In this document: positions 43,069 through 52,363 of the stretch, piece by piece
Position numbering within the stretch: position 1 is the first letter of the stretch
Layout of the letters: every line of letters starts with the position of its first letter
DNA from: Catalimonadaceae bacterium JC749
GTDB lineage: Bacteria > Bacteroidota > Bacteroidia > Cytophagales > Cyclobacteriaceae
Assembly: GCA_021730635.1 (NCBI GenBank)
Contig: JAJNNC010000012.1
Location: 165,161 to 229,160 of the forward strand
Direction: 5' to 3'
Length of the DNA stretch: 64,000 nucleotides
Notes under the pieces: generated by a model
Seen by the model: the letters and a program-made list of their open reading frames with translations, nothing else
Told to the model about the DNA's origin: nothing
The model's database searches: none
Made by a program: the position numbers and the translations under genes

Positions 43069-43484
43069 TTGTATTTTTTTAAAGTTGAAGCCTTGCTTTT
43101 TTGAATCGTTAAAACAATTATAATGAAATTTTGTAATTTCTGACAATACGCGAATAATCGTGAGGAATGTTAGCCAATGAGTGGGAGGTAATAATTTCTG
43201 TGCACTTAAGTTAAAATTAAAATGAAGCGGTAGAGGGATTAAAATAATATATAATTTAAAAAAAATATTGTAGAAATATTTTGATAAATAGCGGATAAAA
43301 CGACCATTATAGGGTAAATATTGTATATGTAATATTATCCGTAGAGAGCTAAAAAAAGAAACGATATTTTACGCCTTATAAATAGCAATTATGATTTACA
43401 AAAAATCAAGTGTAACCTGAATTATTTCTTTCGTTACTATCTTTTTTTACCAATTAGCTTTATCGGTAACGAAGCTGGGGTTGT
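43069..43484. other. 416-bp AT-rich intergenic region between divergent genes
   Basis: No ORF. Very AT-rich centre (43200-43420). Near the rhodanese gene, TTCGTTAC (43430-43437) and GTAACGAA (43466-43473) form an 8-bp inverted repeat around 28 bases, possibly an operator or leader hairpin for the rhodanese gene. Confidence 0.4.
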
Positions 43485-43988
43485 ATGAAGTATAAAATCG
43501 TGATCATCCTTTCTGTAATAAGTCTCATTTTTCTTCCCTGGTTACAGGTGAAAGCTTGGCTTTATCCACTTTTTTTGCAGGTGCTCGTTCCTGGTAACCT
43601 TCCCTATATAGAGGTAAAAGAATTGCAGGATAAACACCATCAGGTCATACTGCTGGATGCCCGTTCGTGGGAAGAATACAGTGTGAGTCATTTGAAAAAA
43701 GCCGTTTGGGTAGGCTATGAATCCTTTAGGATCAACCGGGTAAAAGATCTGCCGAGAGAGGCAACCATTGTAGTGTATTGTTCTGTCGGTTACAGAAGCG
43801 ATCTGTTGGGAGAAACACTCAAACAAGCGGGTTTTTCTAATATTTACAACCTGTATGGAGGTATTTTTGCATGGGTCAACCAGGGGCTGCCTGTTTATGC
43901 GCAAGGCATACCTACCCAAAAAATTCATCCCTATTCTCCAGTCTGGGGTTTTTGGCTCTTACGGGGAGAAAAGGTCATGCCTTCCTGA
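43485..43988 (+). CDS. Membrane-anchored rhodanese-like protein
   Basis: A 167-residue protein with an N-terminal signal anchor (IVIILSVISLIFLPWLQV). The rhodanese domain (about 42-145) includes VILLDARSWEEYSVSHLKKA and the active loop VVYCSVGYRSD with the catalytic Cys, then GFSNIYNLYGGIFAWVNQG. It likely faces the periplasm and takes part in sulfur transfer or redox handling. It is far from the 2-6 kb sulfur module and I see no copy of that module's 19-bp site here. Confidence 0.85.
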   Translation: MKYKIVIILSVISLIFLPWLQVKAWLYPLFLQVLVPGNLPYIEVKELQDKHHQVILLDARSWEEYSVSHLKKAVWVGYESFRINRVKDLPREATIVVYCSVGYRSDLLGETLKQAGFSNIYNLYGGIFAWVNQGLPVYAQGIPTQKIHPYSPVWGFWLLRGEKVMPS

Positions 43989-44051
43989 GAAATGATCAGA
44001 CAATCAGTGCAAAAAGGCAGGAAGCGCGTAGCGTTGCCGGGGTTATGTTTA

Positions 44052-45731
44052 TTATTCTTCCGCCAAAAGTAATAGAGAATAGGGTGTCGCAAGGCTGATT
44101 TTTCCGTTTGTTACGGTGGCTTGCTGGCCGGAATAATAATCTTTCAGGACAGTATCATCAGGAAATACGTCAAAGACATCAATATTTTTTTCCCCTTCCG
44201 GAAGATCCAGTGCCACCAGTACCTGGTCGGTATTTCCGTTTTCAGCATACTGCCTTGAAAAAATATAGGGGCTTTCCTGTAATTTTTGATGTTTTCCGTC
44301 GCCGATAGCAATGTGTTCACGCCTGAAGCGACCTATTTTAGACCAATGCGCTAAGGTCTGCCGGACCAGAGAATCCTGGGCGATGGCCTCCCAGTTCATA
44401 TAAGAGCGTAAATTGGCATCCCCTTCAGCGCCTTCTACCACCAGGGGACGTGCCGTTTCGTCGCCGTAGTAAATCTGAGCGGCACCGGGAGATAGCAAAA
44501 GTTTGGTACCTGCTTCCATTGCCTGCTCCCTGTTCCTGTCATAGGGGTCACCATCATCGTGGGAAGACAAATAGTTGAGCACGTTATAATCTGCCAGCGA
44601 TCCGCCATGTAAGACGGTATCATACTTAGTAAACAAGGCATCATAGGGCTGCTGGGCATCATATTTAAAAGCAAAGTTGATCAGGGACTCAAAACCGTTT
44701 TCAAAGAAGTTTACTTTCCGGTCTCCATAATCATAAGCCGGCCCGCCCCCAGCGCCATAGCCATAAACTTCTCCAACCATAAAGAAATCCTGATCATCCA
44801 GGGTTTTGTCCAGGTTTGCCGCTTTCCAATCCTGAAAGGCTTTGATCGCTTCTTCTTTTAATTCAGCCCATATTTCAGCTTCCGTATGTTTGGCAGTATC
44901 TACCCGAAAACCGTCAATACCATATTGCCTGACAAAATCTGTAAGCCATTTGATAAGATAAAAACGGGGAGCCTTCGCATAACCTGTCGTTTCAAAAAAA
45001 GCGTCTAATTCCTGCAATTCTTCTTCCAGACGTCCTTCCTTTTCCCATTTTTGCCGCAAAGGATCAGGCAAGGCAACAGCTTCCGCACTTTCTGTATGTA
45101 TATCGGGCAGATTATCCACCAGTGTACAGGAGACGGTGGTTTCATACCCCTGATAGGTACAGGTAGGATCTTGTCTGACCCAGCTGTCGGGCCAGGCAGG
45201 ATCTTCCTGTGTGACAGGACCGGTATGATTGGCCACAACATCCAGTAGAATGCGAATCCCATGTTGGTGAGCAGTATCCACCATTTCCTGGAAATCCTGT
45301 TCGGTGCCAAAATTGGGGTCCAGGGCGGTCCAGTCTTTGGCCCAGTAGCCATGATACCCATACGTGGCACCGGTGCCTTCATCCGTTTTTCCATGAATTT
45401 GTTCTACCACTGGGGTCAGCCAAATTGCGTTGACACCCAGGCTGTCGAAATAACCCTCTTTTATTTTTTGGGTAATACCCTGTATATCACCACCTTCGAA
45501 CCCTCTCAACACCGCTGCTTCTTCGTTCCGGTTGAAGTTGACATCATTATCAGGATTGCCATTGTAAAATCTGTCGGTCAGCAGGAAATAAACAGTAGCA
45601 TTATTCCAGGAGAAAGGAGGCGTTTGACTGGCATCAACGGCAGGGGTATCTTCCGAAGCAGTGTTTTGGGTTTGTTGGCAATGCGTTAAAAAGACAGTGA
45701 GGAAGCACAGAAGGATGAGTTTATTTTTCAT
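44052..45731 (-). CDS. GH13 alpha-amylase family lipoprotein
   Basis: A 559-residue lipoprotein with lipobox LTHC. The alpha-amylase barrel shows DVVANHTG (region I), GFRVDTAKH (region II, catalytic Asp), MVGEVYGYG (region III, catalytic Glu) and YLSSHDDGDPYDR (region IV, Asp). A short C-terminal beta domain follows. Lipid anchoring puts it on the cell envelope, so it acts on maltodextrins or related alpha-glucans outside the cytoplasm. No SusC/SusD pair is adjacent; the one at 7 kb is far away. Length is typical. Confidence 0.92.
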   Translation of the reverse strand: MKNKLILLCFLTVFLTHCQQTQNTASEDTPAVDASQTPPFSWNNATVYFLLTDRFYNGNPDNDVNFNRNEEAAVLRGFEGGDIQGITQKIKEGYFDSLGVNAIWLTPVVEQIHGKTDEGTGATYGYHGYWAKDWTALDPNFGTEQDFQEMVDTAHQHGIRILLDVVANHTGPVTQEDPAWPDSWVRQDPTCTYQGYETTVSCTLVDNLPDIHTESAEAVALPDPLRQKWEKEGRLEEELQELDAFFETTGYAKAPRFYLIKWLTDFVRQYGIDGFRVDTAKHTEAEIWAELKEEAIKAFQDWKAANLDKTLDDQDFFMVGEVYGYGAGGGPAYDYGDRKVNFFENGFESLINFAFKYDAQQPYDALFTKYDTVLHGGSLADYNVLNYLSSHDDGDPYDRNREQAMEAGTKLLLSPGAAQIYYGDETARPLVVEGAEGDANLRSYMNWEAIAQDSLVRQTLAHWSKIGRFRREHIAIGDGKHQKLQESPYIFSRQYAENGNTDQVLVALDLPEGEKNIDVFDVFPDDTVLKDYYSGQQATVTNGKISLATPYSLLLLAEE

Positions 45732-45965
45732 GAGGGGTAAGGTTGCTAGCTTTCCAAATGTACAAATTCAATAGCATATTTTCATATTTCAGTCGATATC
45801 CTTTGACAGCGATTGAAATCAGAAAAGTGGGACAGAAACAGGGTAGCAGGGGGTTGAATATTGGAAGGGGCTACCCCAGAAATACCAGGGCGGGCTATCA
45901 TCAGAGGTACCGGCTGTATACTTCAAATAAAAAGAAATCAATATTTTTGGAGCAAAGAGGAAAGT

Positions 45966-46607
45966 ATGCAAAATTTCATCACAGATACCTTTCGTACAAT
46001 GTTTCTATGGTTATCGGGTCGATCCAACCGGCTGCGCCTGCAAGGAGCCAGGATACAGGTGATCGCCTTTGTAATAGCTCCTTCTCCCGTACCGTCTTTG
46101 TTGCTGGTGAAATCGGCCAAGGGAAAAAACTGGCAACCGCCGCAGGAAGGGGTTATGGTGGGAGAATCTTTCCGAGAGGCTTTTGATCGTTGTATGCGAG
46201 AGGAATGTGGTATAACGTTGCCTGCAGAGGCCCAAGAACATAAAAATCTACTGCATAGAAGGCCTAAAATATTTCTGGGTATCAATGAAATTCCACGCGA
46301 ACGATGGGGGAAACGGCTGGTGGCTGATAATGCAGCAAACACACCCCTTGAAAAGATACAGCTTAGAAAAAAGGCATACTGGGCTATGATAGCCTTGGTA
46401 AAAGATACGTCACAGCTGACCTTTAAAGCCGATGACCTTGAGGTTTCTGAGGTGCAATGGTTTCCATTCGACAAGGCATGGGAACTCATGGAAAGTACCA
46501 ATAGAGTGCCGAAAGTGAGACTTCTTCAAAAAGGATATAATAAGTGTCAAAAGTACCTTACTGGTGATGTAAATACATCCCTGGGCAACCTAACAGCTAC
46601 CGGATAA
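45966..46607 (+). CDS. Nudix-like hydrolase with degenerate Nudix box
   Basis: A 213-residue protein from ATG 45966; upstream frame is unlikely coding. VIAFVIAPSPVPSLLLVKSAKG and WFPFDKAWELM fit the Nudix fold. The Nudix box (GVMVGESFREAFDRCMREECG) departs from Gx5Ex7REUxEExGU at two places: the first Gly is Glu, and the Glu of RE is Cys. The two metal-binding Glu of EE remain. It may still hydrolyse a nucleoside-diphosphate substrate, or be a relaxed or non-catalytic member. It stands alone with no operon partner. Confidence 0.7.
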   Translation: MQNFITDTFRTMFLWLSGRSNRLRLQGARIQVIAFVIAPSPVPSLLLVKSAKGKNWQPPQEGVMVGESFREAFDRCMREECGITLPAEAQEHKNLLHRRPKIFLGINEIPRERWGKRLVADNAANTPLEKIQLRKKAYWAMIALVKDTSQLTFKADDLEVSEVQWFPFDKAWELMESTNRVPKVRLLQKGYNKCQKYLTGDVNTSLGNLTATG

Positions 46608-46692
46608 TGACACGCCCTTCTTGTTTGTATGCTAGAAAAGGGGAAGTTTTGGTCGTGCGATTGAGCTTACACCAAGAAAAGGAGAGGAGGAG

Positions 46693-46764
46693 TGGAGAAT
46701 ACCGGATTCGAACTGGGCAACATTTGCCGGTGGCCTTCCCGAAAGCTTTCGGGACGCGCTAGCC
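46693..46764 (-). pseudogene. 3' half of a tRNA-Ala-like sequence
   Basis: The 21 bases at 46693-46713 equal the 3' end of the intact tRNA-Ala (47025-47045). A 14-base insertion interrupts the T arm, and the anticodon arm is replaced by the palindrome CCCGAAAGCTTTCGGG. The 34-base end (46731-46764) is repeated at 47136-47169. It cannot fold as a normal tRNA. The stop codon of the GIY-YIG gene lies inside it. Confidence 0.7.
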
Positions 46765-47004
46765 TTGTTGTATTAAATACTCAATATATAGGCGACTCTT
46801 TTTCCGCTTGATCCGTAATTCTTCTTGTACTGCTTCTTTCCTGCTGTTGAAAGAAATGGACCAGACTAATGTCCAGGGAGTACCCGTTTTGGTATACCTG
46901 GCTCTGCGTGTATTATGTTCATTTACCCGTCTATGCAAATCATCCGTAGACCCAACGTAATACTTATTTAAGCCAGGAGAATAAAGAATATAGGTGAAAA
47001 ACAT
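46759..47004 (-). CDS. GIY-YIG nuclease-like small protein
   Basis: An 81-residue protein from Met at 47004. The frame is open to 47070, but that part is the tRNA-Ala gene read as codons (GSNPVFSTP from the T arm). The GIY-YIG core is FTYILYSPGLNKYYVGSTDDLHRR, with RRVNEHN and ELRIKRKKS after it, as in the UPF0213/YhbQ-like single-domain family. Similar genes sit just behind tRNA genes in many Bacteroidota. Its TAG stop is supplied by the tRNA-like remnant. It may be a selfish tRNA-associated nuclease, though no activity is shown. Confidence 0.8.
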   Translation of the reverse strand: MFFTYILYSPGLNKYYVGSTDDLHRRVNEHNTRRARYTKTGTPWTLVWSISFNSRKEAVQEELRIKRKKSRLYIEYLIQQG

Positions 47005-47024
47005 CAAGGAAAGAGAGAAGGGAG

Positions 47025-47100
<76 letters not shown>

Positions 47101-47135
47101 TAATTAAAGAACGCTTAAGTTTATGTAAAGCTCAT

Positions 47136-47169
47136 TGGCCTTCCCGAATGCTTTCGGGACGTGCTAGCC
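47136..47169. repeat. 34-bp direct repeat flanking tRNA-Ala and the GIY-YIG gene
   Basis: The same 34 bases occur at 46731-46764 with two differences (A/T and C/T). Between the copies lie the intact tRNA-Ala and the GIY-YIG gene. The arrangement looks like an insertion into a tRNA-like target with duplication of the target hairpin. Confidence 0.7.
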
Positions 47170-47186
47170 AGCTGAGCTAACCCCCC
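47136..47186 (-). pseudogene. 5' half of a tRNA-Ala-like sequence
   Basis: GGGGGGTTAGCTCAGCTGG and GCTAGC match the 5' half of tRNA-Ala; then, instead of its anticodon arm, comes the near-palindrome CCCGAAAGCATTCGGG. The sequence stops resembling tRNA at 47136. Together with 46693-46764 it would make one complete tRNA-like molecule. Confidence 0.65.
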
Positions 47187-47270
47187 AATTTTTAAGTTCA
47201 AAGTTTTAAAACTCAGAACTTGATACCCAGCACTTAAACTGTGTGCAAAATTATATAAAATTATAGAAAG

Positions 47271-47804
47271 TCAAAATAGGCGTCGCGCTTTTACAAAAAT
47301 TCTTCGGTAGTAATCAGAATGAATATTGTTTTCCACCACGCCAAGTTTGGTAGAGGCGTGAATAAATTGCACATCATGTTTTCCCCGGATCTCTGTCACC
47401 ATTCCCACATGGGTGATGCGATGAGGGCTGTTCTTTTTAGCCGCGAAAAAAACCAGATCCCCTGGTTTTAGATCATAAAGGCTCACATTTCTTCCGACCT
47501 TACTCTGCTCATTGGAAGTGCGGGGTAAGGTGATGCCCTCCGACTGGAACGAGACAACCAATAAGCCTGAACAATCCATACCGGCTCGTGTAGTGCCACC
47601 CCACCGATAAGGTGTACCTCTGAATGAGCGGGCTGACTTTATTATTTTTTTTGTCTGTGAATCGGCTTCATCAATTCTGTGATATTCTTTTTTGGAAGTA
47701 GTTTTTTTTTGCGAGGCACAGCCTGCAGAGAATAGAGAAATAAGGAGCAAATAATAAAAAATGGGATAGCCTGTAAAAGAAATGTGGCTCTGTTTTTTGT
47801 ACAT
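47271..47804 (-). CDS. NlpC/P60-family peptidoglycan peptidase, lipoprotein
   Basis: A 177-residue protein with a lipobox (LFSAGC, then ASQKK). The C40 peptidase domain has TRAGMDCSGLLVVSF (catalytic Cys), HRITHVGMVTE (His) and VQFIHASTKLGVV (third polar residue, His). It cleaves peptide cross-links in peptidoglycan, typically D-Glu/mDAP bonds, from an envelope anchor. It is a small single gene with normal length. Confidence 0.92.
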   Translation of the reverse strand: MYKKQSHISFTGYPIFYYLLLISLFSAGCASQKKTTSKKEYHRIDEADSQTKKIIKSARSFRGTPYRWGGTTRAGMDCSGLLVVSFQSEGITLPRTSNEQSKVGRNVSLYDLKPGDLVFFAAKKNSPHRITHVGMVTEIRGKHDVQFIHASTKLGVVENNIHSDYYRRIFVKARRLF

Positions 47805-47983
47805 GCTGCCTGTCAGTAAATGAATGTTGAACTCTGTGTACTATACAAATAAAATACTTTTATGCGCTGATTGTCAAATCAAGCTTTATGATAGCGCTAA
47901 AATGCATTACATTGACATACAATTAATACAATGAAATTGGTTTTTAGCTATAGTTACAAACGCTTTTCTAAACATTATCTTAT

Positions 47984-48334
47984 ATGGAAAGGTCAAAACT
48001 CTCTACAAACCAGGCTGGTTTCTTTGAGGATGTGTATGAAGTGGTACGGCTGATCCCCGCCGGCAGGGTGAGCAGTTACGGCGCTATTGCACAATACTTA
48101 GGCAGTAAAGGAAGTGCCAGAATGGTGGGGTGGGCCATGCATCAGGCACACTCGCTGGAAGATGTGCCAGCCCACCGGGTCGTAAACCGACAAGGTCTGC
48201 TTACCGGAAAGCACCATTTTGGAGCACCCGACCGGATGCAGCAACTTTTGGAGGCAGAAGGAGTTACCATTAAAGATCATCAGGTGCAACATTTCGAGCA
48301 ACGCTTCTGGGATCCCTCCAGAGAGTTGCTATAA
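47984..48334 (+). CDS. Alkyltransferase-like (ATL) DNA-binding protein
   Basis: A 116-residue protein of the MGMT C-terminal domain family. The DNA-binding part reads IPAGRVSSYGAIAQYLGSKGSARMVGWAM, including the Arg finger. The active-site PCHR of O6-alkylguanine-DNA methyltransferases is PAHR here (VPAHRVVNRQG), so the alkyl-accepting Cys is Ala. ATL proteins flip out damaged bases without repairing them and recruit nucleotide-excision repair. The gene is followed 21 bases later by the methyltransferase gene. Confidence 0.9.
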   Translation: MERSKLSTNQAGFFEDVYEVVRLIPAGRVSSYGAIAQYLGSKGSARMVGWAMHQAHSLEDVPAHRVVNRQGLLTGKHHFGAPDRMQQLLEAEGVTIKDHQVQHFEQRFWDPSRELL

Positions 48335-48355
48335 CCAATAAAACAGGTTTCTTCA

Positions 48356-49120
48356 ATGAGAAATAATATGTTGAAAGTGTTTTGCAGTGTGCTCTATGTA
48401 ATGGGGTGTTTGGCATTCTACGCTTGTGCGCAGCAAAATCCGAAGGAAACAGCCGATGAAACACCTCTGCTGAGTGATAGCCTCTATACCTTCGCTCCTT
48501 CTACCAGTACCGACGGGAGTGGAAAATTTTATATGGGGCGGGAGATTGCCCAGGTCATGGGACATTTGGGGGCTGGTTGGCTGGAGAGATCCAGTAGGGA
48601 ATCTGAGGAAAGAACGGATTTACTGATACAGGCCTTATCGCTTCAGAAGGATGATGTGGTTGCTGATATTGGTGCCGGTACAGGGTACTTTACTTTTCAA
48701 ATGAGTGAACAGGTGCCGCAAGGCAAGGTGTTGGCCGTAGACATACAACCTGAAATGCTGACATTGATGCAAAAGACGATAGCCCAAAAGAATGTTAACA
48801 ATGTGAAAACCCTTTTGGGGACTGAGCAGAACCCTCAATTGCCAACCGATAGTGTAGACCTGGTTTTAATTGTAGACGCTTATCATGAATTTTCCTACCC
48901 CAGAGAAATGATGGAAAATATTGTAAACGCTTTACAGGATGGAGGCCGGGTGGTATTGGCAGAATACAGAGCAGAAGATCCGGAGGTTAATATCAAGCCT
49001 ACCCATAAGATGACAGAACAGCAGGTCGTCAAGGAAATGGCTGCGGTAGGGCTCGCTTTAGAAGAAAATAAAGACATTCTCCCTCAACAACACCTAATGT
49101 TTTTTGTAAAAGCGAAATAA
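48356..49120 (+). CDS. Exported class I SAM-dependent methyltransferase-like protein
   Basis: A 254-residue protein. An N-terminal signal with lipobox-like FYAC precedes AQQNPKE, so it should be exported and perhaps lipidated. The Rossmann methyltransferase core has VVADIGAGTGYFTFQM (motif I), VLAVDIQPEMLTLM, and DLVLIVDAYHEF (motif IV region). Motif I is intact, so it should bind SAM, which is not expected outside the cytoplasm. It may work on a carried cofactor, have changed function, or stay inside if the signal is not processed. It lies behind the ATL gene and ends at a shared hairpin with SecDF. Confidence 0.85.
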   Translation: MRNNMLKVFCSVLYVMGCLAFYACAQQNPKETADETPLLSDSLYTFAPSTSTDGSGKFYMGREIAQVMGHLGAGWLERSSRESEERTDLLIQALSLQKDDVVADIGAGTGYFTFQMSEQVPQGKVLAVDIQPEMLTLMQKTIAQKNVNNVKTLLGTEQNPQLPTDSVDLVLIVDAYHEFSYPREMMENIVNALQDGGRVVLAEYRAEDPEVNIKPTHKMTEQQVVKEMAAVGLALEENKDILPQQHLMFFVKAK

Positions 49121-49122
49121 AA

Positions 49123-49148
49123 AAGGGACGCTGTGTGTGGCGTCCCTT
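49123..49148. terminator. Bidirectional terminator between methyltransferase and SecDF
   Basis: AAGGGACGC (49123-49131) pairs perfectly with GCGTCCCTT (49140-49148), eight-base loop. On the minus strand TTTTTTATTT follows, giving a strong terminator for SecDF; on the + strand the T-run is weaker. Confidence 0.85.
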
Positions 49149-49169
49149 CCAAGTTTTGTTAATACTGCT

Positions 49170-52100
49170 TTAAGAAACTTTTTGCTTCTTTTCTGCCGCC
49201 ACTGACTTTTGCCTTCTCTTCGTAAGGTCAATTACGATGGGAGAGGCAATAAAGATAGAGGAATAGGTACCGATCAATATACCTATGACCAGCGCAAACG
49301 AAAAGCCTCGCAACACTTCACCCCCAAACAGCAACAGAATCAAGACCACCAGTAAGGTCGTTAGCGAAGTGATCAACGTTCGGGACATCACATTATTAAT
49401 GGAAGTGTTGATGGTACCGGACAAATCACTGCTGGCTTTGACACTCAATGTTTCTCTGATCCTATCAAAAATAATCACGGTATCGTTAATAGAGTAACCT
49501 ACGATGGTCAGCATAGCTGCAATGAAGACCTGATCGATCTCAAAATTGATTCCGAAAAAGCGGGCGATCGCATAAACAGACAATACAAACAGCACATCAT
49601 GGAAGAGCGCGATAACAGCCCCCAATCCATACTGCCATTTCCGGAAACGGACCAGAATGTATAAGAAAATGACAATCAATGCCACTACCACCGATTGTTG
49701 GGCTGCTTCCGTAATGTCATCCGCAATGGTAGCACCCACTTTGGAAGAACTGGATATAGTAAAATTCTGGTCATTGACCGTACTGGCATTTTCCAAAAAC
49801 TCCATGCCGGTAAAATCCTCTATGCCACTGATCAGCGTTTGTCTTACCTGTTGGTCAGCCTCTGTGGATTCGTCTTCCACCAGATAGCTGGTCGTGACCT
49901 TTATAATGTTATTACCACCATAAAGTTTAGCTTCTACACTGGCATCCTGGAAATCATCCCGTAAGGAGGTTTGCAAATCGGAAGGTACAACGGGTTGGGC
50001 AAAGGTAATCACATACGAACGACCTCCCTTGAAATCTACGCCCAGATTCAATCCTTTCACGAGCATGGCGATGATCCCAACAACAATAATAGTTGACGAG
50101 AAAATGTAAGACATTTTTCTCTTCGACATGAAATTGATATTCAGGTTATTCAGCAGATCCCTGGTGAAAGGGTAAGCGAAGGTCATTTTACTGTCATCTC
50201 TATTCTTGGTCATCCATTCCAGAATCACACGTGTGATAAATACAGCGGTAAAGAAAGAACAGGCAATACCGATCATCAACGTCACGGCAAAGCCTCTGAC
50301 AGGCCCTTGTCCCAGCACATATAAGATGATACCGGTCAGGAAAGTAGTGACGTTGGAGTCAATGATAGAACTGTATGCCTTGCTATAGCCAGTGTCAATG
50401 GCAGCTTTCAAACCGGCTCCATTTCTACGTTCTTCCCGGATACGCTCGAAGATCAGCACGTTGGCATCAATAGACATACCAATGGTAAGCACAATACCCG
50501 CAATACCCGGTAAGGTAAGGGCTGCATTGAGCTGTGCCAGAATACCCAGAATAAAGAATACGTTGAAGATCAGGGCCAGGTCCGCGACAAAACCACCTTT
50601 AGAATAGTACATAATCATAAAGAGTACTACTATCACCAGACCACACACTACCGAGATAATACCCTGTTGTTGCGCCTCTCTTCCTAAAGTGGGGCCTACA
50701 ATAGCCTCTTCCACAATCCGGGTTGGGGCAGGTAGGGCACCTGCTTCCAGGATGTTGGCCAGGTCTTTTGCCTCTTCAATGGTAAAGTTACCGGCAATAG
50801 AGGAACGTCCATTGGGAATCTCACCCTGTACCACGGGGGCAGAGAAAATCCTGTTGTCTAATACAATGGCAATCCGTCGCCCGATGTTATTGGCGGTCAG
50901 CCTTTTCCATTTCCGGGCCCCTTCTGCATTCATATTCATACTCACAGCCGGACGAGCCGACTCATCATAATCCTGACGGGCATCGGTAATCACTTCACCG
51001 GTTAATGGCGCTTTGCCGCCTCTTTCTCTTTTGAGCGGATACAGCTCCAGTAATTCCTCTCCTATATCACTTCTGCTGGGTTTCACTTCCCATACAAAGT
51101 CCAGATTGGGAGGCAGGAGTGCCTGCACATCTTCCCGTTTTAGTATCCTGTTGATCCGGGCGGTATCGTCCACACTATAGATCAGGCCATAGCTGAAGGG
51201 AGCTTTTAATAAGCTGAAGAGAGGAGAAAGCTGCGCATTGGCTAAAGAATCCAGGGCTGTGGAGTCAGCCCCTTCCGACAGTTGTGATTCCAGATTATCT
51301 TCCGCTTGTTGAGCCGTATCCTGTGGTTGATCTTCTGTCAGAGAGGATAAATCATCGCTGGCCGCATTATCTGTAGCTACTGAAGAATCCGTTTCCAGAG
51401 ACGGGGTAGCGGGTTGTTCGGACACCAGCAAACTATTGATCGCTTCCAAAGCACTCCCGTATTCATTGGGCTGGTACACTTCCAGAAACTCCAGCTTGGC
51501 AACACCCTGCAAAAGTTTTCTGACCCGCTCCGGATTATCCACACCAGGTAATTCTACCTGAATACGGCCCGTATTCTGCAATCGCTGAATATTGGGTTGG
51601 GCTGTACCAAACCGGTCAATCCGGGTACGCAGGATATTGAAAGAACGATCAATGGCATTCTCCACCTCTTCATCGATAACCTGCATAATTTCTTCATCCG
51701 AAGAGGAATAGCTGATGCGGCCACGATTGGCAGCATTGGCAAAAATGTTACTTAATTTTTTGTCAGGCGCTGTTTCTTTGAAAGCATCATAAAATAAGGT
51801 AGTGAAACGCTCCTGGCTGTTGACCCTCCTTTGCTGGGCCAGTTCTATCGCCTTTTGGAAATCCGAGTCCTGACTGTTGCCGGATAAGCTTCTGATAATT
51901 TCTACAGGAGACACTTCCAGCACCACATGCATACCTCCACGGAGGTCTAAGCCCAGATTCAGTTCTGTTTCCTTTACCTCCTGGTAAGTATATTCGACAC
52001 CCAAGAGATTGTAAACAGGCTCTTTCCAGACGGAATCCAGATACTGCTGTTTTTTAGCAAAGTCAATTTTGTTTTCAGCATTTGTTGCATACTCTTCCGC

Positions 52101-52202
52101 ATCTTTCTGGACCTTGTTAGCTACAAAGGTGAAGGAAAGATAATAAATACATAACAGCGAAATGATTGCTGTCAGAATAATAGTACCAGTTCTGTTACGC
52201 AT
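49170..52202 (-). CDS. secDF: Fused protein-export membrane protein SecDF
   Basis: A 1010-residue fusion typical of Bacteroidota. SecD part (about 1-640): first helix, LGLDLRGGMHVVLEV, a large periplasmic P1 domain with an inserted acidic low-complexity stretch (about 255-325), then GIAGIVLTIGMSIDANVLIFERIREE. SecF part (about 680-1000): LGVDFKGGRSYVI, AAMLTIVGYSINDTVIIFDRIRE and DLSGTINTSINNVMSRTL. The protein uses the proton gradient to pull secreted proteins outwards after SecYEG/SecA transport. It is a single gene; length is normal. Confidence 0.97.
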   Translation of the reverse strand: MRNRTGTIILTAIISLLCIYYLSFTFVANKVQKDAEEYATNAENKIDFAKKQQYLDSVWKEPVYNLLGVEYTYQEVKETELNLGLDLRGGMHVVLEVSPVEIIRSLSGNSQDSDFQKAIELAQQRRVNSQERFTTLFYDAFKETAPDKKLSNIFANAANRGRISYSSSDEEIMQVIDEEVENAIDRSFNILRTRIDRFGTAQPNIQRLQNTGRIQVELPGVDNPERVRKLLQGVAKLEFLEVYQPNEYGSALEAINSLLVSEQPATPSLETDSSVATDNAASDDLSSLTEDQPQDTAQQAEDNLESQLSEGADSTALDSLANAQLSPLFSLLKAPFSYGLIYSVDDTARINRILKREDVQALLPPNLDFVWEVKPSRSDIGEELLELYPLKRERGGKAPLTGEVITDARQDYDESARPAVSMNMNAEGARKWKRLTANNIGRRIAIVLDNRIFSAPVVQGEIPNGRSSIAGNFTIEEAKDLANILEAGALPAPTRIVEEAIVGPTLGREAQQQGIISVVCGLVIVVLFMIMYYSKGGFVADLALIFNVFFILGILAQLNAALTLPGIAGIVLTIGMSIDANVLIFERIREERRNGAGLKAAIDTGYSKAYSSIIDSNVTTFLTGIILYVLGQGPVRGFAVTLMIGIACSFFTAVFITRVILEWMTKNRDDSKMTFAYPFTRDLLNNLNINFMSKRKMSYIFSSTIIVVGIIAMLVKGLNLGVDFKGGRSYVITFAQPVVPSDLQTSLRDDFQDASVEAKLYGGNNIIKVTTSYLVEDESTEADQQVRQTLISGIEDFTGMEFLENASTVNDQNFTISSSSKVGATIADDITEAAQQSVVVALIVIFLYILVRFRKWQYGLGAVIALFHDVLFVLSVYAIARFFGINFEIDQVFIAAMLTIVGYSINDTVIIFDRIRETLSVKASSDLSGTINTSINNVMSRTLITSLTTLLVVLILLLFGGEVLRGFSFALVIGILIGTYSSIFIASPIVIDLTKRRQKSVAAEKKQKVS

Positions 52203-52363
52203 AACAACATGAATTACATTTTACTAGTGAATGATAAATCTTATGATTAAATGAAGGTGAGATAGCGCTTATCTCTCAGACAAAGGCGACTATCCGAAAA
52301 CACTGCATGCACCTGTGACGCTTCGGTGAACAGGCACAACAGCAGCTTGCACAGAAATATAGG

